Shown one piece after another: positions 32,627-39,438 of a stretch of 39,438 nucleotides of DNA. The first letter of the stretch is position 1. Each line of letters opens with the position of its first letter. The DNA comes from Acidaminobacter sp. JC074 (GTDB lineage: Bacteria; Bacillota; Clostridia; Peptostreptococcales; Acidaminobacteraceae), in NCBI RefSeq assembly GCF_022496765.1, contig NZ_VANV01000036.1, forward strand, positions 1 to 39,438. Direction: 5' to 3'. The notes below the pieces were generated by a model, which was not told where the DNA came from, did no database searches, and worked only from the letters and a program-made list of their open reading frames with translations. The translations under genes and the position numbers were made by a program.

Positions 32627-33232
32627 ATGTCTAACTCGAATTTAACAAGGATAGCTATTGCAACTTCAACAAAAAAGCTATTACGAGAAATGTCTTTCAG
32701 TAAAATAACCGTAAAAAAAATTTGTGAAACAACTGGAATAAGTCGAAGAAGCTTTTATAATCATTTCAGTGATATTTATGATGTTATAATTTGGATTTTT
32801 GAGACTGAATTTTATAATCATTATAAAAACATTGAAAAAATTGATTATTTTAATGATTTCGTTTTTGAACTTTGCCAGTATTTTTATAACAATATGGCAT
32901 TCTATAGAAAGGTGTTGCCTTTAGAAGGCCAGAATTCATTAAGACTGTATATTACAAAAGAATTTACGGAACTGTTTATTGATGATGTAATGATTGGTAT
33001 AAGAAATAAGCGTATTGCTAAAATATTTATTGAATCATTGTGGGGAATCACTATTCTTCTTATTATTAATTGGTTTGATAATAAAAATGACGTTCCTCCT
33101 AAAGAATTCGTTGATGGATACAAAATTACATGTGCAAATGCCGGTTATAATTTTGGTAATCAAGCTTTAGGTCTTGATTTTAATTATACTGATTTCATAG
33201 AAAACAATACTGATAATAGAAATGAGAACTAA
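32627..33232 (+). CDS. TetR/AcrR-family regulator, DhaS-like
   Basis: A 201-residue TetR-type repressor. The helix-turn-helix spans about residues 23-50 (FSKITVKKICETTGISRRSFYNHF). The C-terminal domain resembles the TetR_C_8 type seen in DhaS-like regulators (YNNMAFYRKVL, FIESLWGITILLIINWF). Ligand unknown. Start ATG 32627 with GAAGGGG 7 bases upstream. Its stop is followed directly by the GTG start of a second TetR gene. Codon use is AT-rich compared with the housekeeping genes nearby. Confidence 0.88.
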   Translation: MSNSNLTRIAIATSTKKLLREMSFSKITVKKICETTGISRRSFYNHFSDIYDVIIWIFETEFYNHYKNIEKIDYFNDFVFELCQYFYNNMAFYRKVLPLEGQNSLRLYITKEFTELFIDDVMIGIRNKRIAKIFIESLWGITILLIINWFDNKNDVPPKEFVDGYKITCANAGYNFGNQALGLDFNYTDFIENNTDNRNEN

Positions 33233-33919
33233 GTGTTTGACAAGCAAAAAAGAATTGAAAAAAATAAGGAATCTGTTAAAAAATTGTTCATAGATGCTTG
33301 CATTGAAGCTATTAAAAAAAATGGACTAGACAAGATTAGTATCAGAAGTATTGCTGAATCTATTGAATATAATAGTGCTACACTTTATAACTATTTTGAC
33401 AACCTAGATCACTTAATAGCATATGCTGCTTGTTCATACTTACAAAATGCTATTATAAAGCTTAAAGCACTCAACGTGACTGAATCAAGTCTTGATTATT
33501 ATATTAAGGTGTGGGAGATAATGTCCAAAGAAGGCTTTTTTTATTCAACTTTTATTAGTATTCTTTTTAAAGCTCAATATAAAAACTTCTCGATTAATCC
33601 AATAAAAGACTACTTTAAAATATACCATGATCAGATTAATGGATTAGACCATAATTTAGTTTGTATGATAACAGAACTTCATAACTGGAAAACAGATAAT
33701 CAACTACTGAAAAACTGTGCAAATGATGGTTATTTTAATGCTGATGATACAGCGACTATAAATCAAATGATAACACACATATTTGGTGCAATGGTTATTA
33801 ACAAGAATGATCTTCAAGATGATGACTATGAATCTTATGCAAAATCATTTCTAAAATACTTGAAAATAATAATAGAAAAAAACTTAGTTTCTAATCATGA
33901 TGCTATTTTTTTTCATTAA
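33233..33919 (+). CDS. Second TetR/AcrR-family regulator
   Basis: A 228-residue TetR-type protein with helix-turn-helix at about residues 35-62 (LDKISIRSIAESIEYNSATLYNYFDNLDHLI). The C-terminal ligand-binding part is not a recognised type. The GTG start at 33233 immediately follows the TAA of the first tetR gene, with no strong ribosome binding site, so translation is probably coupled. Two TetR proteins in one transcript, divergent from the grd-type operon, could act as a heterodimer or answer different signals. Confidence 0.82.
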   Translation: MFDKQKRIEKNKESVKKLFIDACIEAIKKNGLDKISIRSIAESIEYNSATLYNYFDNLDHLIAYAACSYLQNAIIKLKALNVTESSLDYYIKVWEIMSKEGFFYSTFISILFKAQYKNFSINPIKDYFKIYHDQINGLDHNLVCMITELHNWKTDNQLLKNCANDGYFNADDTATINQMITHIFGAMVINKNDLQDDDYESYAKSFLKYLKIIIEKNLVSNHDAIFFH

Positions 33920-33946
33920 AACCAATAGTTTATTATGCTTATTATC

Positions 33947-33982
33947 AAAAAAACGTCATGTTACCAAACATGACGTTTTTTA
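33947..33982. terminator. Bidirectional terminator between tetR and the NuoG-like gene
   Basis: AAAACGTCATGTT and AACATGACGTTTT form a 13-bp hairpin with loop ACCA, flanked by A and T runs on both sides. Confidence 0.88.
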
Positions 33983-33987
33983 CTATA

Positions 33988-36900
33988 TTAATTCACTTCA
34001 ATCACGCTATTGATTTCCTCTACTTTCTCAACAGTTTTATTGTACATTACATCTTCTGAAATCTTGTAAAAGTTAGCTAGACCATTTTTCGTGTTAAAAC
34101 GGATCTCATAAAGTACTCTCGAACCTCCGAATGGCCAATAACTGTCATTATTGATATTTTCAGCAACATGTAAATATTCTGGAACTGCTTTTCCAATCTC
34201 TTCTAAGATTGATTCATTTCTAACAAGTTTGTAATTATCAAAAACTCTCATGATTTCTTGTAATTGATCTGTATTGGACATAAGTGTTTTAGATACAACA
34301 GCTGATTGAACACGTTGTACGCGTCTATCTTGACTTGTGATTACACCATCAGATTCAGCATGAGTTGGAGACGGCATTACAACATCTGCATACTTTGTTA
34401 ATGGTGATTCATACTCTGCTTGTATCATTATAAATTCTAAAGAGTCACCCAGCTTAACTGAAATATTATCATCCATAATCAATAAACCCTTGATTTTATT
34501 TGATTGAATTTTTCTTTCTAGTTCATAAGTATTCATATTTATCCCCATGTCGACCATTCCTTGAATATTACCTTGATCTCTTAACTGAATAACACCATTT
34601 CGTGGCCTACCGATATGTCCACTTATCACTGCAATTTCAGCTATAAGTTGAACTGCTTCATCAGATAAATTTGTACGATCAAATACAAACATTACATTCT
34701 TTTTCTCTAATAATTGGCTTGCAATATGTTCAGATTCACTTGTTACTTCTACATGTTCAATACTATCAATAAAATCAAGAAGGTTGTTACCACTATTAAA
34801 CTTAGTTTTTTCAAGCAAGCATTTGGCAACTCCTTTTAATAAATCAAGATTATGATTATAGTATCTCTCTTCAGCTAACTGATCACCTGATGTGGCTTGG
34901 TTATTGATGACGACTAACCTAACATCCTTTTGAACTGCCTTTTTAATTCGTACTCCTAAAACAGGTTGCTTATTCATGAAATCTGTGCCAATTGCAACAA
35001 TCATATCTGTATATTCTAATTCGGTAACAATATTTGTTGATGCGTCATATCCTAAAACTTCCTTTAAGCCTTTTTTATAACCCTTATTAGCATAAACATG
35101 ATCAGTTTTAAATGTATCATTAGATAATTTCTTTGCCAAATGAAGCGTCTCATTAAAGTACTTTCCAGAAACGATGATTGCCATGGAGTTGTCACCATAT
35201 CTTAAATTAATTGACTGAGCCTTTCTTGCTATATAAAGAATGGCTTCATCCCAGGTAACTTCCTCTAGAACACCATTTTTTCTAACCATTGGCTTATGAA
35301 TTCTTTTCTTGTTTTGTTGTAATACAAGATCAAAGCGCCCCTTCTTGCATAGTAAACCTTTATTGATAGAATCAGTTGCCTTTGGTAGTGATCTTAGCAG
35401 TAAATTTCCCTTAGACTCTAACTCAATAGAGCAACCTAAGCCACATTGGTTACATATGGTTTCAGTGATCTCACCTTCAAGTGGTACAGGCTTTTTAATT
35501 AATGCCTTTTCCATTAAAGCGCCTGTAGGACAAACACTTACACATTGACCACATGAAATACACTCTGTATCCACCATAGACTTATTAAAGGCAGGTTGAA
35601 CATTCGCAGAGAAACCTCTGTTGGCAAAACCAAGGATGCCTTGATCCATCACTTCATCACAGATTCTTACACACATACCACATAGGATACACTTATTAGG
35701 ATCTTTAGCGATATAGAAGTGTTCATCATCAATTGGAAGGGCTTTCTTGTCACCATCAAATCTTTGTGGCTTAACATCATACTGATTGGCATAATTAAAT
35801 AAATCACATTCAAAGGAATCCATACAGCCACACTCTAGACATCGACTTGCTTCTGACTTTGCTTCTTTTTCAGTAAATCCATGAACAACTTCCTCAAAGT
35901 TATGAATTCGAAGTTCTGGATTCTCATGGCCCATATGAGACTTTTCTGCACGCACCACTTCTTTTAGATCTCCAGGTGTTACTTCTTTTTTAACCATATA
36001 TAAATCCTGGTGAACAATGAACTCACCTCTTAAATACTTTTCAATAACAGCAGCCGCATTTTTACCATCAGCAATGGCTTCAATGGCTATACCAGCACCT
36101 CTGTTAACTGCATCACCACCAGCGAATACACCTTTAAGATTGGTCATAAAGCTTTTATTGATAGAAATGTTGCCTCTGTCATTTAAGTCAATGTCTGCAA
36201 AACCTTCAGGTGATAACTTTTGACCAACAGACATAATTACAGAATCTACTGGTAGGATTTCTTCTTCGCCAGTTGCCTCAACACCATATCTACCTGATGC
36301 GTCCATTTCTGTTTGTCTCATCTTTTGAAGTCTGATGTGAGTGACTTTACCTTGATCATCTGAGATAAACTCCACAGGATTAGAAAGAAACTTAAATACC
36401 ACACCTTCTTCTTCGGCTTCTTCAATCTCTACATCAACAGCAGGCATATCAGCCTTAGTTCTTCGGTAGATTGCATAAACTTCCTTAGCTCCTAATCTGA
36501 TAGCAGTTCTACAAGCATCCATGGCTGTATTACCACCGCCAATTACAGCGATTTTGTTACCTGTACTAACAGGCTCGTTGATTGCAAATTTATTTAAAAA
36601 CTCGATACCACCAATGATACCTTCACTTTCAATACCAGGACATCTCAAGTAAGCTGATTTCCATGCACCTATCGACACATAGACTGCATCGAACTGGTTT
36701 CTTATATGTTCTAGAGTGATATCTCTACCAATTTTAGTATTTGGAATCAGTTTAACCCCCATAGATTCAATGATTTGAATCTCACTTTGAAGCACATCTT
36801 TAGGTAGTCTATAAAGTGGGATACCATACTTTAACATACCACCAAACTCTGGCATTGCTTCATATACAGCCACATCATGACCTTGTCTTTTTAAAAAGTA

Positions 36901-37527
36901 TGCTGCAGATAAGCCCCCAGGCCCACCACCAATAACGGCAATACGTTTACCCGATTGTGGTTTTATAGCAGGAATATATGGCTGAGCTTTTTCTAAGTCC
37001 ATATCTGCTACAAATCTTTTAATCCAGGCAATCGATATGGCATCTTCAACAAGACCTCTTCTACATGCTGTTTGACATGGGTGTGGACAGACTCTACCAA
37101 TAGATGCCGGTAGTGGCAGGGCTTCTTTAATAAGTTTTAAAGCTTCTTCGTACTCTTTATTGGCTGTTAATCCAACATAACCTTGTACATCAACATTTGA
37201 TGGACAACCTAACATGCACGGCGCTTTGCAATCACCCTGGTGATTTGAAAGCATTAACTCTAATGTTGTTTTTCTTGATTCACGGATTCTATTTGTTTCT
37301 GTCTTAATCACCATACCATCTCTTATTTCTGTAGAACATGATCGGATAAGTCTTGGGTTGTTTTCGACTTCAACTACACACATACCACAAGAACCGTAAT
37401 GCTTTAGTTTATCATCTTGACACAAGGTTGGAATCTCAAAACCATTCTCTCTGGCAACATCTAAAATCGTGTAGCCTGAATGGGTGTTAATTTCTACACC
37501 ATTTATATTTACTCTAATTTGTGACAT
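33988..37527 (-). CDS. NuoG-like / GltD-like / molybdopterin-oxidoreductase-like iron-sulfur flavoprotein
   Basis: An 1179-residue multidomain electron-transfer protein. An N-terminal [2Fe-2S] ferredoxin has C36, C47, C50, C64. A GltD-like N-terminal cluster follows (CKAPCMLGCP and CPHPCQTAC, about 100-160), then an FAD site (VIGGGPGGLSAAY, about 200) and an NAD(P)H site (VIGGGNTAMDA, about 330). CLECGC, CILCGMCVRICD and CISCGQCVSVCP (about 565-670) are further clusters. The C-terminal 480 residues match the molybdopterin oxidoreductase/NuoG fold with CNQCGLGC. The place of the Mo-ligand Cys/Sec of formate dehydrogenases (SGKYFNETLHL) has none, so this is more like inert NuoG. It starts 8 bases after the NuoF-like gene with AGGAGG upstream. 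Together they may link NADH and NADPH or ferredoxin pools. Confidence 0.85.
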   Translation of the reverse strand: MSQIRVNINGVEINTHSGYTILDVARENGFEIPTLCQDDKLKHYGSCGMCVVEVENNPRLIRSCSTEIRDGMVIKTETNRIRESRKTTLELMLSNHQGDCKAPCMLGCPSNVDVQGYVGLTANKEYEEALKLIKEALPLPASIGRVCPHPCQTACRRGLVEDAISIAWIKRFVADMDLEKAQPYIPAIKPQSGKRIAVIGGGPGGLSAAYFLKRQGHDVAVYEAMPEFGGMLKYGIPLYRLPKDVLQSEIQIIESMGVKLIPNTKIGRDITLEHIRNQFDAVYVSIGAWKSAYLRCPGIESEGIIGGIEFLNKFAINEPVSTGNKIAVIGGGNTAMDACRTAIRLGAKEVYAIYRRTKADMPAVDVEIEEAEEEGVVFKFLSNPVEFISDDQGKVTHIRLQKMRQTEMDASGRYGVEATGEEEILPVDSVIMSVGQKLSPEGFADIDLNDRGNISINKSFMTNLKGVFAGGDAVNRGAGIAIEAIADGKNAAAVIEKYLRGEFIVHQDLYMVKKEVTPGDLKEVVRAEKSHMGHENPELRIHNFEEVVHGFTEKEAKSEASRCLECGCMDSFECDLFNYANQYDVKPQRFDGDKKALPIDDEHFYIAKDPNKCILCGMCVRICDEVMDQGILGFANRGFSANVQPAFNKSMVDTECISCGQCVSVCPTGALMEKALIKKPVPLEGEITETICNQCGLGCSIELESKGNLLLRSLPKATDSINKGLLCKKGRFDLVLQQNKKRIHKPMVRKNGVLEEVTWDEAILYIARKAQSINLRYGDNSMAIIVSGKYFNETLHLAKKLSNDTFKTDHVYANKGYKKGLKEVLGYDASTNIVTELEYTDMIVAIGTDFMNKQPVLGVRIKKAVQKDVRLVVINNQATSGDQLAEERYYNHNLDLLKGVAKCLLEKTKFNSGNNLLDFIDSIEHVEVTSESEHIASQLLEKKNVMFVFDRTNLSDEAVQLIAEIAVISGHIGRPRNGVIQLRDQGNIQGMVDMGINMNTYELERKIQSNKIKGLLIMDDNISVKLGDSLEFIMIQAEYESPLTKYADVVMPSPTHAESDGVITSQDRRVQRVQSAVVSKTLMSNTDQLQEIMRVFDNYKLVRNESILEEIGKAVPEYLHVAENINNDSYWPFGGSRVLYEIRFNTKNGLANFYKISEDVMYNKTVEKVEEINSVIEVN

Positions 37528-37535
37528 GAGGCCTC

Positions 37536-39269
37536 CTATTTCATTGATATTGCTTTAAACTTACACTTATCTACACACTGTCCACACTTGATGCACTTAT
37601 CTTGGTCAATAAGATGCTTCTCTTTTAAGTTGCCAGCTATGGCATTTGTCGGACAGGCTCTAGCACAAACTGTACAACCTACACAATTATCTTCAATAGT
37701 AAAGCTTAAAAGTGCTGAACATGAACCAGCACGGCACTTACCTGCTAAATGTTCCTCATATTCATGTCTAAAGTATTTTAAAGTTGTTAAAACTGGATTC
37801 GGTGCAGTTTGACCTAAACCACATAAAGAACCGTCTTTGATTTTATATGACAATTCTTCTAATAGTTCAATATCACCTTCTTTACCCTTACCTTCAGTAA
37901 TACGTTCAAGGACTTCTAACATTCTTTTAGTACCAATTCTACAATATGTACACTTACCACATGATTCTTTGCAGGTGAACTCCAAGAAGAATTTGGCCAT
38001 ACCAACCATACAAGTAGACTCATCCATAACAACCATACCACCAGAACCAACTATGGCGCCGGTATTAATGATGGCTTGATATTCTACCGGAGTATCTAAT
38101 AAATGTTCTGGTACACAACCACCTGAAGGACCGCCTAACTGAACAGCCTTAAATGGTTTATCATCTACAATACCACCACCAATATCGTAAATAACATCTC
38201 TTAGGGTCATTCCCATTGGCACTTCAACAAGTCCACCTTTTTTTATTTTACCTGTAAGGGCAAATACCTTTGTTCCATTAGAATTATCAGATCCTAAATC
38301 AGCAAATGCATGCCCACCTTCTTGTATGATCCAAGGAACGTTTGCTAATGTCTCAACATTATTTATATTAGTAGGATTATCATAATAACCTTTTTCTGCA
38401 GGAAATGGTGGCTTAAGTCTTGGCATACCTCTCTCACCTTCTAGTGAAGCGATAAGTGCGGTTTCTTCACCACAAACAAATGCACCAGCTCCTGCTTTAA
38501 TACTGATATCAAACGAAAAACTAGTACCAAATATATTTTTACCCAGTATCCCTTTTCCTTTAGCCTGTTCTATAGCCAAGTCTAACCGTTTGATTGCCAA
38601 TGGATATTCGGCACGAACATACACAATCCCTTTTTCTGCTCCAATAGCATACCCTGCAATCATCATGCCTTCAATTAAACTGTGAGGATCTCCCTCTAAA
38701 ACAGACCTATCCATGAAAGCACCCGGATCTCCTTCGTCTGCATTACATACCATATACTTAACTTTGCCTGATGATTTTCTTGCAGCATTCCATTTGAACC
38801 AGGTAGGAAATCCCGAACCTCCACGGCCTCCCAAACCTGATATTTTAATCTCATTTATGACATCCTCTTGTGTCATTACAGACAGACACTTCTTTATCGA
38901 CTGATATCCACCAGTTTTAATGTAATCAGAATAAGACTCTGGATTGATAAGGCCACAATTTCTTAACACAATCCTGTTTTGCTTTTCTATCTGATTCATA
39001 GCCTCTTGAGAACCTTTTAAATCCAATTTACCATCTCGAACTTTTTCAAGTATCTCTTTAGCCAGTGATTCATCTACATTAACAAATCTTCTCATTGATG
39101 GTCCATCATAAACATCAACAATAGGTTCCAAATAACATGTTCCAACACAGCCAGTAATTCCTATTGATACATCCAATCCCATACTCCATGATTCAGTGTT
39201 TAAAAAGTTTAGAATCCTATCCGCACCAGCTGCTATACCACATGAACCTGATCCAACTAAGATTTTCAT
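37536..39269 (-). CDS. NuoF/HydB-like NADH-binding iron-sulfur flavoprotein
   Basis: A 577-residue NADH:acceptor oxidoreductase subunit. The N-terminal 85 residues form a thioredoxin-like ferredoxin domain with C10, C41 and C45 visible. The FMN/NADH core has GLGGRGGSGFPTWFKW (about 150-165), CNADEGDPGAFMD and GAGAFVCGEETALI. A [4Fe-4S] binding stretch is ESCGKCTYCRIGTKRM. The C-terminus adds two ferredoxin clusters (CVGCTVCARACP, CIKCGQCVDKCK), as in HydB of bifurcating hydrogenases. GGGGAGG precedes the start. It is followed by the NuoG/GltD-like gene, forming a two-gene operon. Confidence 0.9.
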   Translation of the reverse strand: MKILVGSGSCGIAAGADRILNFLNTESWSMGLDVSIGITGCVGTCYLEPIVDVYDGPSMRRFVNVDESLAKEILEKVRDGKLDLKGSQEAMNQIEKQNRIVLRNCGLINPESYSDYIKTGGYQSIKKCLSVMTQEDVINEIKISGLGGRGGSGFPTWFKWNAARKSSGKVKYMVCNADEGDPGAFMDRSVLEGDPHSLIEGMMIAGYAIGAEKGIVYVRAEYPLAIKRLDLAIEQAKGKGILGKNIFGTSFSFDISIKAGAGAFVCGEETALIASLEGERGMPRLKPPFPAEKGYYDNPTNINNVETLANVPWIIQEGGHAFADLGSDNSNGTKVFALTGKIKKGGLVEVPMGMTLRDVIYDIGGGIVDDKPFKAVQLGGPSGGCVPEHLLDTPVEYQAIINTGAIVGSGGMVVMDESTCMVGMAKFFLEFTCKESCGKCTYCRIGTKRMLEVLERITEGKGKEGDIELLEELSYKIKDGSLCGLGQTAPNPVLTTLKYFRHEYEEHLAGKCRAGSCSALLSFTIEDNCVGCTVCARACPTNAIAGNLKEKHLIDQDKCIKCGQCVDKCKFKAISMK

Positions 39270-39297
39270 AATGCCTCCCCTTCTCTAATTTGCTAGC

Positions 39298-39319
39298 GTA
39301 AACTACTTTCAGTAGTTAC
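39298..39319. promoter_or_regulatory. Palindrome upstream of the NuoF-like gene
   Basis: GTAA-ACTACT-TTC-AGTAGT-TAC: a 22-base dyad with AACTACT/AGTAGTT arms, 28 bases upstream of the NuoF-like start. It could be an operator for the divergent promoters here or a hairpin in the 5' leader. Confidence 0.35.
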
Positions 39320-39382
39320 ACTGTTTAATCTATTGCAATTACTATATTTTCAAAAAAATATAGCAACCTCCCGTTTTCGTTG

Positions 39383-39388
39383 TATAAT
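39383..39388 (+). promoter_or_regulatory. Probable -10 box of the plus-strand gene at the right edge
   Basis: TATAAT lies 46 bases before the ATG at 39435. No convincing -35 is present. Confidence 0.35.
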
Positions 39389-39434
39389 TTAAGCACCACA
39401 CAAAAACAACAACTAAAAAAACACGGAGTTTGCT

Positions 39435-39438
39435 ATGC
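39435..39438 (+). CDS. Start of a plus-strand gene cut by the window edge
   Basis: An ATG at 39435-39437 is preceded by CGGAG at 39424-39428 with 6 bases spacing, and by a -10 box. Only the first codon is in the window, so the product is unknown. Confidence 0.4.

Noticed and set aside
33988..35500. Selenocysteine or Cys formate dehydrogenase active site in the large iron-sulfur protein
   Set aside because: The expected ligand position in SGKYFNETLHL has neither Cys nor a UGA codon, so it is treated as NuoG-like.

Overview
The window is an AT-rich stretch of a low-GC Gram-positive chromosome, most likely an anaerobic member of the Clostridia. The evidence is conserved Firmicute gene orders (yybS-gdpP-rplI; metG-tatD-yabE-rnmV-ksgA; tadA-SRP RNA ... 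dnaX-ybaB-recR), a Met T-box leader, strong GGAGG ribosome binding sites, and two genes with in-frame UGA codons best read as selenocysteine: a HesB-like protein and a glycine/sarcosine/betaine-reductase-type component B. The organism should therefore decode selenocysteine and probably performs Stickland-type reductive fermentation. I cannot name the genus.

Layout. 1-3.8 kb: an edge fragment of a small gene, then rplI, gdpP (c-di-AMP phosphodiesterase) and yybS, all on minus. 3.9-7.3 kb: a sulfur/selenium block. It holds a CsoR/CstR-type repressor, an 826-residue fusion (CoA-disulfide-reductase-like, rhodanese, TusA, DsrE), and a 96-residue HesB-like selenoprotein. The last two genes carry near-identical ATACCCC-N7-AGGGG operators beside consensus promoters, so they look like one persulfide-responsive regulon. 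7.4-13.5 kb: recU on plus, preceded by DnaA-box-like sites, then the minus-strand metG-tatD-yabE-rnmV-ksgA operon behind a T-box. 13.6-19.1 kb: accessory genes: Nudix, a BtrH-like transferase, a repeat ('beta flower'-like) protein, an AraC-type regulator fused to a RelA/SpoT-like HD domain, cupin, GNAT, MarR and an EFR1 ferredoxin-flavodoxin.

19.1-27.8 kb: recR, ybaB and dnaX lie downstream of, and almost touch, two large PAS/GAF/HD-GYP sensor proteins. These are inserted between the SRP RNA gene and dnaX, which are neighbours in Bacillus. tadA follows. 27.9-29.0 kb: an ECF sigma factor with a probable self-recognised promoter (GGAAC-N16-CGTC) and an overlapping membrane partner. 29.1-33.9 kb: the Grd-type component B pair (selenoprotein plus pyruvoyl proprotein), diverging from two translationally coupled TetR regulators. 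The 786-bp gap between them holds a dyad-rich element and, on the grd strand, an intrinsic terminator before the first gene. This is the best candidate here for an undescribed RNA leader or operator complex. 34.0-39.3 kb: two large iron-sulfur flavoproteins, NuoF/HydB-like and NuoG-GltD-like, that probably form an NAD(P)H-linked electron-transfer or bifurcating complex. The window ends at the first codon of a plus-strand gene.

All product calls come from reading motifs and gene order; no database search was run.
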